A stretch of 59,377 bases of DNA from Allobosea sp. Root381 (GTDB lineage: Bacteria > Pseudomonadota > Alphaproteobacteria > Rhizobiales > Beijerinckiaceae), in assembly GCF_001429395.1 (NCBI RefSeq), contig NZ_LMJT01000020.1, positions 364-59,740 of the forward strand. Direction: 5' to 3'. Under the pieces are notes generated by a model, which was not told the origin of the DNA, made no database searches, and saw only the letters and a list, made by a program, of their open reading frames with translations. The translations under genes were made by a program, and so were the position numbers. This document shows, piece after piece, positions 18,643 through 26,698 of the stretch. Position 1 is the first letter of the stretch; each line of letters starts with the position of its first letter.

Positions 18643-19592
18643 TGAAGCTTTTCGAACCTGCCGACATCGATGCCGCGCTAACCTTTCCCGGCCTGATCGA
18701 CACGCTTGCAGACGCCTTTCGCCGCGAGGTGGTGGCGCCGCCGCGCACGAACCACAAGATCGAGCGGCCGGGTGAAGAGGCCGTCCTGCTGATCATGCCG
18801 GCCTGGAGCACGCCGGATGCCGATACCCCCTATATCGGCACCAAGATCCTCTCCGTCTTTTTCGGCAACGGCGCGCGCAACCTGCCGGGGGTCATGGGCG
18901 CCTATCTGCTGATGAACGGCCGCACCGGCGAACCGCTGGCTGTGATGGACGGCAACCGGCTGACGCTGTGGCGCACCGCCGCCGCCTCCGCGCTGGCGTC
19001 GCGCTACATGTCGAACCCGGAATCCTCCCGGATGCTGATGGTCGGCGCCGGCTCGCTTGCGCCGTTCCTGATCAAGGCGCATCGCGCGGTGCGCCCGCTG
19101 ACCGACATCGCGATCTGGGCGCGGCGCCCCGAGGCGGCCGCGGCCGTGGTCGACGAACTCGCGGCCGACGGAATCGAGGCGAGGGCGGTGGAGGATCTCG
19201 AAGGCGAGGCGCGCACGGCGGATGTCATTTCCTGCGCCACCAACGCGACCCAGCCGCTGATCCACGGTCGTTGGCTCAAGCGTGACGCCCATCTCGACCT
19301 CGTCGGCGCCTTCACGATGCAGATGCGCGAAGCCGATGCGGATGCGCTCGAACGGGCCCGCGTCGTCGTGGATTCCAAGAAGGCGGTCGATGAAGGCGGC
19401 GACGTAGCCATCGGAATCGACGAGGGCAGCTATGCCGCCGAGCGGGTCGCCGGCACGATGGCCGATCTCTGCCATGGCCGGATCGCCGGACGGTCGGAGG
19501 AGGGCGAGATCACGCTGTTCAAATCGGTGGGCGTGGCGCTCGAGGACCTGGCGGCTGCGATCGCGATCTGGGAAAGGCGCGCGGACGGCTGA
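18642..19592 (+). CDS. Ornithine cyclodeaminase / mu-crystallin family protein
   Basis: The 316-residue protein has the OCD/mu-crystallin layout: an N-terminal dimerisation part with KIERPGEE and GTKILSVFFGN, and a Rossmann domain with GAGSLAPFLIKAH at about 131-143. A conserved DSKKAVDEGGDV segment lies in the C-terminal part. Members include ornithine cyclodeaminase (ornithine to proline plus ammonia) and NADPH-dependent ketimine or imino acid reductases. The sequence alone does not separate these. Its start overlaps the lapA stop by one base. Confidence 0.85.
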   Translation: MKLFEPADIDAALTFPGLIDTLADAFRREVVAPPRTNHKIERPGEEAVLLIMPAWSTPDADTPYIGTKILSVFFGNGARNLPGVMGAYLLMNGRTGEPLAVMDGNRLTLWRTAAASALASRYMSNPESSRMLMVGAGSLAPFLIKAHRAVRPLTDIAIWARRPEAAAAVVDELAADGIEARAVEDLEGEARTADVISCATNATQPLIHGRWLKRDAHLDLVGAFTMQMREADADALERARVVVDSKKAVDEGGDVAIGIDEGSYAAERVAGTMADLCHGRIAGRSEEGEITLFKSVGVALEDLAAAIAIWERRADG

Positions 19593-19653
19593 GGCGAGAT
19601 CACCGCGCGTCCATTCGGACGCGAACCGGCGATCCGTCCCCTTGTTTCAACGT

Positions 19654-19686
19654 CGGACCGAAAAGTGGCTTCCGCCTTTCGGTCCG
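19654..19686. repeat. Rhizobiales ACCGAAAAGTGG-type repeat between convergent genes
   Basis: CGGACCGAAA (19654-19663) pairs with TTTCGGTCCG (19677-19686) around a 13-base loop that starts AGTGG. This is a dispersed Rhizobiales element, here located between the convergent ornithine cyclodeaminase-like and DUF3309 genes, where its 10-bp stem could also terminate transcription in both directions. Confidence 0.7.
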
Positions 19687-19734
19687 GCGCTCCAGCATCC
19701 CACGCGCGACTCTTTCCCGTCAGGCCGGAGCCCG

Positions 19735-19908
19735 TCAGGCCCGGACCGGCGCGCCGCCGAGCGCGCCCAGGAACCACAGGATCAGCACGATGACGAGGGC
19801 GAGGCCGAGCACGCCGCCGAGCCCGGTCGCGCCATAACTGCGGTGTCCGTAATAGCCACCGCCACCCAGCAGGAGAATGACGAGCAGAACGATGACGAGC
19901 GTGGACAT
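19735..19908 (-). CDS. DUF3309 miniprotein (two membrane segments)
   Basis: A 57-residue frame from an ATG at 19908 encodes MSTLVIVLLVILLLGGGGYYG followed by HRSYGATGLGGVLGLALVIVLILWFLGAL. The glycine-rich GGGGYYGHR turn between two hydrophobic helices is the signature of DUF3309, a very short membrane protein common in Alpha- and Betaproteobacteria, with unknown function. AAGAGGTCC precedes the start. It is under 60 codons and easily missed by gene finders. Confidence 0.88.
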   Translation of the reverse strand: MSTLVIVLLVILLLGGGGYYGHRSYGATGLGGVLGLALVIVLILWFLGALGGAPVRA

Positions 19909-20040
19909 GGCGTGGACCTCTTGACGCTGCGCCGCGCTCCAGCGCGACGTGATGCCGAAGAGAACGCCGGGCGTGCACCGGGAGTTCCGGGTGAGATCTG
20001 ATCGCTCTTCCGGATGGAAGCCGCGAAGCCTGGAAAGGCG

Positions 20041-21027
20041 CTACTCGACTTTGGTCCCGACCTCCCTGATCAGGTCGCCCCACTTCTTCATTTCGGCCTG
20101 CAGGAAGGCGGCCAGCTCGGCCGGTGTATTACCCAAGGGTTCGGCCGCAAGCGCGTCCATCTTGCCGCGAAGCGCGGGGTCGGCGAGGCCGGCCTTGGTA
20201 TCGGCCTGGATCTTGTCGATGACCGCCTGCGGTGTCCTGGCCGGTGCGAAGAGCGCGAACCAGGACGAGACGTCGAAGCCGGGCACCGTGTCTGCGATCG
20301 GCGCGAATTCCGGCGCGGCCGCCGAGCGCTTGGCGGTGGTGATGCCGAGGCCGCGGATCGAGCCTGCGCGGACATGCGGCAGCGCCTGGGGAATGTTGTC
20401 GAAGATCAGGTCGATCCGCCCGCCGATCAGATCCTGGGTCGCCTGCGCCGTGCCGCGATAGGGCACATGCACCATCTTGGTCCCGGTCAGCTTCTGGAAA
20501 TACTCGCCCGACAGATGCACCGAGGTCCCGATGCCGGAGGAGCCGTAGCTGAGCTTGCCCGGATTGGCCTTGGCATAGGCGATCAGCTCGGCGACGCTCT
20601 TCACGGGCAGGTTGTTGTTGACCACGAGCAGGTTCGGCACCAGCGCGACCATCGTGACCGGGGCGAGATCCTTGACCGGATCGTAGTTGAGTTTGGCGTA
20701 GAGATACTGGTTCGTGGCCATGCCGACCGAGACGATCAGCAGCGTGTCGCCGTTGGGTTCGGCCTTGGCGACGGCGTCCGTGCCGATATTGCCACCGGCC
20801 CCGGGCCGGTTCTCGATGACGAAGTTGGTCCCCCATGTCTGCCCGAGCTTGTCCGCGACCAGCCGGCCGAGGACATCGGTCGCTCCAGCCGGCGGGAAGG
20901 GCACGACGAGCTTGAGCGTGCGGCCCTGCGGCCAGGGCGCCTGCGCGAATCCCACGAGCGGGTTCACCAGCGCCGCTGCGCCGAGCCCTCCGAGCACAGC
21001 GCGGCGGTCGATTCCGATCTGCTTCAT
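20041..21027 (-). CDS. Tripartite tricarboxylate transporter (TTT/Bug) substrate-binding protein
   Basis: The 328-residue protein starts with a Tat-like signal (DRRAVLGGLGAAAL, cleavage after GFA near 28) and continues with LKLVVPFPPAGATDVLGRL and the GGxxGT..P..PNG pattern of Bug receptors. These periplasmic proteins capture carboxylates and hand them to TctA/TctB membrane subunits. No tctA or tctB is next to it, so it is an orphan receptor, which is common in this family. The ligand is unknown. Confidence 0.92.
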   Translation of the reverse strand: MKQIGIDRRAVLGGLGAAALVNPLVGFAQAPWPQGRTLKLVVPFPPAGATDVLGRLVADKLGQTWGTNFVIENRPGAGGNIGTDAVAKAEPNGDTLLIVSVGMATNQYLYAKLNYDPVKDLAPVTMVALVPNLLVVNNNLPVKSVAELIAYAKANPGKLSYGSSGIGTSVHLSGEYFQKLTGTKMVHVPYRGTAQATQDLIGGRIDLIFDNIPQALPHVRAGSIRGLGITTAKRSAAAPEFAPIADTVPGFDVSSWFALFAPARTPQAVIDKIQADTKAGLADPALRGKMDALAAEPLGNTPAELAAFLQAEMKKWGDLIREVGTKVE

Positions 21028-21175
21028 CAGCCGTTCTCCTTCCCCAGTGCGGTGCGGATCTTGAGCGTCCGGCTCCCGTCAGCGAAGGCTGGCGTCCTCT
21101 TGGAGAATTGTCCATCGGCAATTGGTGGGCAATCGAGGCTTGACCTTTCGGGTCCTAGCCCCCGATTCTCCGCGG

Positions 21176-22123
21176 ATGTCCTCGCTGAAGCGCCGAATCG
21201 CCGCCTGCTCCGCCCTTCTGCTTCTTGCGCTCGCTCCCGCGGCCGTTCGGGCCCAATCGACAGCCGAGGAGGAGGCGAGACGACGCGCGGCCAATATCGC
21301 GGCCTTTCCGGAAGCTGCGCGTTCCCTTTTCGGCCAGAGGACCGCCCCGGCCAACATGCAGGCCCGTGCGATCGGCTCCTATGCGCGTGGCTGCCTTGCC
21401 GGCGCGACAGCGCTGCCCGTCGACGGGCCGAGCTGGCAGGTGATGCGGCTCAACCGCAACCGCAACTGGGGCCACCCGGTCCTGATCGACTATCTTGAAG
21501 AGTTCGCGCGCGACGTGCCGAAGATCACCGGCTGGCCGGGGCTGCTGGTCGGCGATATCTCTCAGCCGCGCGGCGGGCCGATGCTGACCGGCCATGCCTC
21601 GCACCAGATCGGCCTCGATGCCGACATCTGGTTGACGCCGATGCCGAGGAGCCGCCTCGGCGGCGACGCCCGCGAGAACATGCCGGCGGTCAACATGGCG
21701 CGCTCCGACTGGCGCGATGTCGACCCGAAGAACTGGACGCCGGCCCATACAAGGCTGATCAAGGCTGCCGCCGGCGAGCCTCGGGTCGAGCGCATCTTCG
21801 TCAATCCGGCGCTGAAGGTCGCGCTTTGCCGCGAGGCCGGCTCGGACCGCTCATGGCTGAACAAGGTCCGGCCGATCTGGGGCCACAACTACCATTTCCA
21901 CATCCGCATGAGCTGCCCGCCCGGCATGCCGGGCTGCAGCGGCCAGGAGCCGCCGAATTTCGGCGACGGCTGCGGCACGGAGCTCACGGGCTGGATCGAG
22001 CGCCAGCACAACGCCATCTTCAACCCGCCGAAGCCCAGGCCCGGCCCCAGGCCGAAGCCAAAGCCGCCGATGTCGCTCGATGCCCTGCCGGACGAATGCC
22101 GGCAGGTGCTGGTCTCGCGCTAG
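21176..22123 (+). CDS. mepA: Penicillin-insensitive murein endopeptidase MepA
   Basis: The 315-residue protein has a signal peptide (about 1-26, cleavage after VRA) and the MepA/LAS zinc site: GHASHQIGLDADIW with His143 and Asp150, and the second cluster GHNYHFHIR with His240/His242. It cleaves D-Ala-meso-DAP cross-links in peptidoglycan in the periplasm and is not inhibited by penicillin. The Pro/Lys-rich stretch near 285-297 is a flexible insertion before a Cys-containing C-terminus. The start at 21176 begins directly with the signal peptide, unlike the longer frame. It converges with the extensin-like gene across a palindrome. Confidence 0.93.
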   Translation: MSSLKRRIAACSALLLLALAPAAVRAQSTAEEEARRRAANIAAFPEAARSLFGQRTAPANMQARAIGSYARGCLAGATALPVDGPSWQVMRLNRNRNWGHPVLIDYLEEFARDVPKITGWPGLLVGDISQPRGGPMLTGHASHQIGLDADIWLTPMPRSRLGGDARENMPAVNMARSDWRDVDPKNWTPAHTRLIKAAAGEPRVERIFVNPALKVALCREAGSDRSWLNKVRPIWGHNYHFHIRMSCPPGMPGCSGQEPPNFGDGCGTELTGWIERQHNAIFNPPKPRPGPRPKPKPPMSLDALPDECRQVLVSR

Positions 22124-22151
22124 AATGTGCTGAGGTTTCTCGGAAACATGT

Positions 22152-22182
22152 CGTCGTCCCGGGCAAGCTCGGGATGACGACG
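22152..22182. repeat. Palindromic repeat between convergent genes
   Basis: CGTCGTCCCG and CGGGATGACGACG form an imperfect hairpin around a short loop, 28 bases after the mepA stop and 38 bases before the end of the extensin-like gene. It is of the CCCGGGCAAGCTCGGGATGAC type common in Rhizobiales and may act as a bidirectional terminator. Confidence 0.6.
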
Positions 22183-22220
22183 GGCGGTTCCGTGCAAAAT
22201 TGGTGCGCCCTGGCCCGCAT

Positions 22221-23393
22221 CTAGCGCCGCGGCGTACCTCGGCCCGAGCTGTAGGCGAACGGGTCCCGCGACGGGCTGATCGCCGGCTGCGCCTGGTCAT
22301 AGCCGTCCTGATCCAGAACCCCCGTGCCCTCATCGTCGCCGATGATGGTCTCCTCGGTGGCCGGCATCGCACCCGGCAGCATCAGCGGGCCACGCTGCTC
22401 GCTCGGCAGGGCTTGCGGCTGGTAGCCCTGTCCGGGCCGGTTCGCGCGCGGCGGGTTCAGCGGCCGGTTGTCGTATTCTTCCAGGAAGCGGCGCTGGCTC
22501 TCCAGCCCGTGTCCGCCGTTATGCTGGCCGGCACCATGAGTCGCGACCGGGTAGGCACCGGCATTCGCGACCGCGCCCGGCGGGCGCATGCCGCCGCCGC
22601 TGGGCTGGCGCAGCAGGCCGCCCCCGCCGGCGACCATCGCCGGCGCGGTGTCGCGCAGCTTCGGCTGCGCCATCGAATAGGGCCGGGCCGGATCGGGCGG
22701 TGGCAGGTCGTAATTCGGCGTGTACTTGATCACCGGCCTGCAGATGTGCCGGCCCTTGGAATGCCGCGCCAGATCGATGTGGAAATGGTCGTAATGGAAC
22801 GCGTCGGCGCCCGGGCCGAGCACGGTCGAGAAATGTTGGCAGGCGCCGACGAAGACCTCGCGCAGGAAGTTCTGCTCCGCCGGCGAGCCGCGCCAACCAT
22901 CCTTCACGGTGATGTTGCGGCCGTCGTTGAGGCGGAAGGAGAACACGTCGACGGCGTTGCCGAAGGCGTGCTCGGAGGTGCGCCGGGTGCCGGTGCCGTT
23001 GTTCATGGCCCGGCAGGAATAGGAGCCGGTGCGCATCTCGATGACCTGCGCGCCGAGTACGTTCTGCGCCGCCGGCTGGACGACCTCCGACAGCCATTTG
23101 TCGGTCGTCGCGACCACGGGGCAGGACAAGGTGGCCGTGCTGGTCAGCCCGATGCCGCCATTGGAGAAGGCGGAGACCCTGAGCGGCTTCTCCATGCCGC
23201 AGGTGCCGGGGCCTTCGATCGGTTTTCCGCGCAGGCTGACATAGGAGGAGAGCTGCACCTGGCGCGAGGACAGGCAGGCGGCCTCCGCCTGGTCGCGCCA
23301 GGCGGCACGCTGGGGTTTCTGGAACTTGCCGCAGCCGGCAAGGCCGGAGCCGAGCAGACCGAGCGCGATGAGGGCGAGATGAACGCGTCGCAT
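22221..23393 (-). CDS. Extensin-like lipoprotein (PF06904-type, peptidase-like)
   Basis: The 390-residue protein has a lipoprotein signal with lipobox GLAGC (Cys21). A domain with SEHAFGNAVDVFSF and, later, YDHFHIDL follows; these metal-ligand-like His/Asp clusters place the extensin-like C-terminal domain near the LAS/M15 peptidases. The last 150 residues are Pro/Gly-rich and probably disordered. It likely sits in the outer membrane facing the periplasm and may act on peptidoglycan, but this is inference. The start at 23393 puts the signal peptide first; an ATG at 23432 is possible. Confidence 0.82.
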   Translation of the reverse strand: MRRVHLALIALGLLGSGLAGCGKFQKPQRAAWRDQAEAACLSSRQVQLSSYVSLRGKPIEGPGTCGMEKPLRVSAFSNGGIGLTSTATLSCPVVATTDKWLSEVVQPAAQNVLGAQVIEMRTGSYSCRAMNNGTGTRRTSEHAFGNAVDVFSFRLNDGRNITVKDGWRGSPAEQNFLREVFVGACQHFSTVLGPGADAFHYDHFHIDLARHSKGRHICRPVIKYTPNYDLPPPDPARPYSMAQPKLRDTAPAMVAGGGGLLRQPSGGGMRPPGAVANAGAYPVATHGAGQHNGGHGLESQRRFLEEYDNRPLNPPRANRPGQGYQPQALPSEQRGPLMLPGAMPATEETIIGDDEGTGVLDQDGYDQAQPAISPSRDPFAYSSGRGTPRR

Positions 23394-23893
23394 ACCGTTC
23401 AAATGCGAGCCGTTTGGTGAACGGTTTCTCAACCGCCTGAGCCCGCCGCGCCACAGCGCGATTAAGTTTGGCCGCTCGGTAAATGCGGGGTTAAACGGCT
23501 GCCCGGATCGGTTAACCGGTCGTCCGACCGTGGGAGGCGGGCGTGTCTGAGGAGAGCTTTGGCGCTCAGGTGAAAGGCGGCGACCGGCATCTGGTTGTTG
23601 CCGGCGTTCTCAGCCTTGCCCTGTCGCCCGGGCCTCTTCCGCGCGGCTTGCCGGCAACCGTTTAGATCATTGTGGATTCGGCTGCTGGGATCATGTCATC
23701 GCTGTGGCGGATGGGGCAAAGAGCCTCGTCGAACGGGCGGTTGCGATCAGATTATCCCCAAAACTATTCAATGATTTAACGCATGGTTAAGGATACTCTA
23801 GCCTCTGCCGCGTGGCCGCCACGCTCTCGCCCCCTTGCGGCCGCCGCCGGATCTGGCTAGGTTCGTGTCAGGTCAATGACAAAGGAGGGTGTG
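23394..23893. other. 500-base intergenic region with a CtrA box
   Basis: This stretch is locally AT-rich near 23755-23800, a palindrome CGGTTAACCG lies around 23510-23520, and a perfect TTAA-N7-TTAA sits at 23776-23790. A GTG-initiated frame of 40 codons near 23543 has no family features and was not called. The only gene I support here is the micropeptide that begins at 23894. Confidence 0.55.
23776..23790. promoter_or_regulatory. Perfect CtrA binding box
   Basis: TTAACGCATGGTTAA matches TTAA-N7-TTAA exactly; read on the minus strand it starts TTAACCAT, the extended CtrA half-site. It lies 104 bases upstream of the micropeptide start and about 380 bases upstream of the extensin-like gene on the other strand. 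CtrA is the cell-cycle response regulator of alphaproteobacteria. Confidence 0.65.
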
Positions 23894-23977
23894 ATGAGCC
23901 TCACGCTACGTCTCGACCGATTGATCATGGGGGCGGCCTTCGTTTTCATGATGCTGATCGTGCTGGGAGCGTTCTGA
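23894..23977 (+). CDS. 27-residue single-span membrane peptide
   Basis: The frame encodes MSLTLRLDRLIMGAAFVFMM followed by LIVLGAF and a TGA stop. The first ten residues are amphipathic and charged (Arg6, Asp8, Arg9); the remaining 17 form one hydrophobic helix, so it should be an inner-membrane peptide. A near-ideal ribosome-binding site (AAAGGAGG, 23881-23888) sits five bases before the ATG, and a terminator-like hairpin follows about 48 bases after the stop. I recall similar unannotated peptides in Rhizobiales genomes but cannot verify this. Too short for normal gene calling. Function unknown. Confidence 0.6.
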   Translation: MSLTLRLDRLIMGAAFVFMMLIVLGAF

Positions 23978-24024
23978 CGGACGTCAGTCTCAAGTCAAAA
24001 GGACCACGAGAGCCTTTATGGCAC

Positions 24025-24053
24025 GCCGTCGGGAGCCTCTCCCGGCGGCGTTT
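24025..24053 (+). terminator. Terminator-like hairpin downstream of the micropeptide
   Basis: GCCGTCGGGAG (24025-24035) pairs with CTCCCGGCGGC (24039-24049) with one G-U wobble around a three-base loop, followed by GTTT. It is about 48 bases after the micropeptide stop and would close a short monocistronic transcript. Confidence 0.65.
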
Positions 24054-24116
24054 GCATGTCTGGCTGGGAAAGCAGCGGCCGAGAATGCGCCTGCTCGGCC
24101 GCGGAGGCGCGCCGGC

Positions 24117-24452
24117 TCAACTTTCGGGGCAAGGCGTGTCCGTGACGTGCCAGGACATCATGTTGATGACCCGGCCGCATTGGGCGATGCGCCGCCCTTG
24201 TGTCGTGCGGATGCAGGAAGCGGCGCCCTCGGCAATCTTCCGGCCCTCGTTCCAGCAGAAGCAGAGCGGCTCCGGCGCCTGGGCCAGGCGGGGCGGTTCG
24301 AGCGCGACCGCAGCGTCGCCAGCCAGCGCCTCGGTCGTGATCAGGAGAAGCAGCGCTGCGAGAAGTGCCGGGGGCAGAGTTCGCCACGACCAATGAACAG
24401 GCCCGGTTGGGCCAGTTTTCTTGTCGGAGAGCCTGGGCGCAACAGCGATCAT
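24117..24452 (-). CDS. Cys-rich membrane-anchored or secreted small protein
   Basis: From the ATG at 24452 (GGGAGCGAG upstream) the frame gives 111 residues. A basic N-terminus is followed by one hydrophobic segment (about 26-45, ending TEALAG), which could be a signal peptide. The rest carries five Cys residues (CFC, ASC, QCG, TPC), suggesting an oxidised periplasmic domain. I recognise no family. An upstream start at 24527 is possible but would bury the signal. It is divergent from the Tim44-like gene. Confidence 0.6.
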   Translation of the reverse strand: MIAVAPRLSDKKTGPTGPVHWSWRTLPPALLAALLLLITTEALAGDAAVALEPPRLAQAPEPLCFCWNEGRKIAEGAASCIRTTQGRRIAQCGRVINMMSWHVTDTPCPES

Positions 24453-24652
24453 GGCTCGCTCCCATGGGCGAGTTTCAACAACGCAGCGGCGATGGCGACA
24501 GTCTATCACAATGCGACCGATTGGCACAGCGCCGAGATACTTTCAGAATATTGTTATATTACAGCCGCTTGTTCGAGGCGACCTTGCGAAGCCGGCAGTC
24601 ATGGGCCATATTCCACCGCGAGAGAGCCCAAGGGGGGCTCCCGGGAGGATCC

Positions 24653-25666
24653 ATGTCACTGATTTCGTTGGCCCGCCGAGGCCGTGTCGTTGCCGTGCTC
24701 GCTGGTGCGTTGCTTCTCGTTCCGGTGATCGCCGAGGCTCGCCCCGGCGGTAAGGGTGGTTTCGGCAGCCGCGGCTCGCGGACCTACCAGGCGCCGCCTT
24801 CGACCAACACCGCGCCGACCGGCGCCCAGCCGTTCCAGCGCAGCGCCCAGCCTTCGCCGTCCCAGGCGGCTCCGGCAGCCGGCGCCGCTGCTGCGGCCCA
24901 GGCCGCGCGGCCCTCGATGGCGCGCAACCTGATGATGGGCGTCGGTGCGGGCCTGCTCGGCGCCGGCCTCTTCGGCATGCTGTCCGGCTCCGGCTTCTTC
25001 AGCGGGCTGGCTTCGATGGCCGGGATGCTCGGCTTCCTGCTGCAGATCGCCCTGATCGGCGGTGCGATCTGGCTGGCGCTGCGCTTCTTCCGCCGCCGGT
25101 CGCAGCCGCAGCTCGCCAGCGCCGGCGCGCCGCTCGGGCGCAACATGCAGCAGCCCCAGCCGGGCAATCGCATGGGCGCCATGGGCGGTTCCGGCATGGG
25201 CGCTGCTGCCTTGGGTGGGGCTGCCGCGGGCCGTCCGGCCGCCGAGCCGCAGAGTCAGCCGCTCGAGCTGTCCGGTAACGATTTCGGCACCTTCGAGCGC
25301 CTGCTGAGCGAGATCAACGAGGCCTATTCGAACGAGGACGAGAAGGGCCTGCGCGATCGCGTCACGCCCGAGATGTTCGGCTATTTCGACGAGGACCTGT
25401 CCGGCAACGCCGCCAAGGGCTTGGTCGACCGTGTTTCCGACGTCAAGTTGCTGCAGGGCGACCTCGCCGAGGCCTGGACCGAGGACGGTTTCGACTACGC
25501 GACGGTGGCTATGCGCTTCAGCCTGATCAACGCGCTTTACGAGCGCGCCAGCGGCAAGGTCGTCGACGGCAACGCGACCGTGCCTCAGGAAGTCACGGAG
25601 CACTGGACCTTCGCGCGTTCGCGCGGCGGCCCGTGGAAGCTTTCCGCGATCCAGCAGGCCGCCTGA
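24653..25666 (+). CDS. Tim44-like domain membrane protein
   Basis: The 337-residue protein starts with a signal peptide (about 1-29) and a Gly/Pro/Ala-rich linker. Two hydrophobic stretches follow at about 90-112 and 118-142 with an RFFRRRSQ stop. The C-terminal 120 residues (from LELSGNDFGTFERLLSEINEAY) are the Tim44/MBA1 domain, an NTF2-like fold. Bacterial members are inner-membrane proteins of uncertain role, possibly linked to respiratory-complex assembly or secretion; the mitochondrial namesake works in protein import. GGGAGGATCC precedes the ATG, and a clear terminator follows. Confidence 0.88.
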   Translation: MSLISLARRGRVVAVLAGALLLVPVIAEARPGGKGGFGSRGSRTYQAPPSTNTAPTGAQPFQRSAQPSPSQAAPAAGAAAAAQAARPSMARNLMMGVGAGLLGAGLFGMLSGSGFFSGLASMAGMLGFLLQIALIGGAIWLALRFFRRRSQPQLASAGAPLGRNMQQPQPGNRMGAMGGSGMGAAALGGAAAGRPAAEPQSQPLELSGNDFGTFERLLSEINEAYSNEDEKGLRDRVTPEMFGYFDEDLSGNAAKGLVDRVSDVKLLQGDLAEAWTEDGFDYATVAMRFSLINALYERASGKVVDGNATVPQEVTEHWTFARSRGGPWKLSAIQQAA

Positions 25667-25695
25667 GCCTCGCTGCTTACGCAAGATGATCCGAG

Positions 25696-25722
25696 AACGG
25701 CCGGGGCAACTCGGCCGTTTTT
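25696..25722 (+). terminator. Intrinsic terminator of the Tim44-like gene
   Basis: AACGGCCG (25696-25703) pairs with CGGCCGTT (25712-25719) around an eight-base loop and runs into TTTTT. It starts 30 bases after the stop codon. Confidence 0.9.
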
Positions 25723-25870
25723 CGTTGGGCGCGGGGCCCAGCTCCGGATTTCTGATCGTCTCCTCAATATAGGGCTCGGATTGGAGCAGGCACGGCTTTC
25801 GGGTGTCGCGGTTGCGAGAACCGTCCTATAGGCGAAGGCGAGATCCTCGTTCTGCCGGAGACCTGACCCC

Positions 25871-26686
25871 ATGACCGATTTGCGCCTCGTCGTCGTCGGA
25901 GCCGCCGGCCGGATGGGCCGGATGCTGGTCAAGGCGGTCCACGAGGCGCCGGGCTGTGTGCTGGCGGCAGCGGTCGAGCGGCCCGGTTCCGCAATGCTGG
26001 GCCAGGATGCCGGATTGCTCGCAGGGTTGCCGGCCAACAAGGTGACGGTCACGGACGACGCGGCCTCCGCCTTCGCCGCGGCCGATGCGGTGCTCGACTT
26101 CACCACCCCCGATTCGACCGTCGCCTTCGCCGCGCTCGCCGCCCAGGCCGGTATCGCCCATATCGTCGGCACGACGGGGCTGGAGCCACGACATTTGGCC
26201 GCGCTCGAGGCGGCGGCGAGCCGGACGGCCATCATCCGCTCCGGCAATATGAGCCTCGGCGTCAATCTACTTGCGGCGCTGGTCCGCAAGGTCTCAGCGA
26301 CGCTCGGGACCGACTGGGACATCGAGATCGTCGAGATGCATCATCGCATGAAGGTCGATGCCCCCTCCGGCACCGCGGTCCTGCTCGGAGAGGCGGCGGC
26401 GCAGGGGCGGGCGGTCGATCTGGCGGAGAAGCGTGTCGCCGTCCGCGACGGGCATACGGGTGCGCGGGAGCCCGGCACGATCGGCTTCGCGACGCTGCGC
26501 GGCGGCACCGTCGTCGGCGACCACAAGGTCGTCTTCGCCAGCATGGGCGAGCGCCTCGAGCTCAGCCACATCGCCGAGGATCGCAGCCTGTTCGCGCAGG
26601 GCGCGGTCAAGGCCGCGCTCTGGAGCAAGGGGCGCGCGCCCGGCCTCTATTCGATGGCCGATGTGCTTGGCCTCGATGCGCTGTAA
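25871..26686 (+). CDS. dapB: 4-hydroxy-tetrahydrodipicolinate reductase
   Basis: The 271-residue protein has the N-terminal dinucleotide motif GAAGRMGRM (10-18) and the catalytic/DHDP-binding segment EMHHRMKVDAPSGTA, with His157, His158 and Lys161. It reduces 4-hydroxy-tetrahydrodipicolinate with NAD(P)H in lysine and meso-diaminopimelate synthesis, so it feeds both protein and peptidoglycan. Another gene of the same pathway, dapE, lies 14 kb downstream. alkB follows 12 bases later on the same strand. Confidence 0.96.
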   Translation: MTDLRLVVVGAAGRMGRMLVKAVHEAPGCVLAAAVERPGSAMLGQDAGLLAGLPANKVTVTDDAASAFAAADAVLDFTTPDSTVAFAALAAQAGIAHIVGTTGLEPRHLAALEAAASRTAIIRSGNMSLGVNLLAALVRKVSATLGTDWDIEIVEMHHRMKVDAPSGTAVLLGEAAAQGRAVDLAEKRVAVRDGHTGAREPGTIGFATLRGGTVVGDHKVVFASMGERLELSHIAEDRSLFAQGAVKAALWSKGRAPGLYSMADVLGLDAL

Positions 26687-26698
26687 GGGGGTCGTGCC

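Noticed and set aside
23543..23665. 40-codon GTG-initiated frame
   Set aside because: No Shine-Dalgarno site and no helix, signal or family pattern; not supported.
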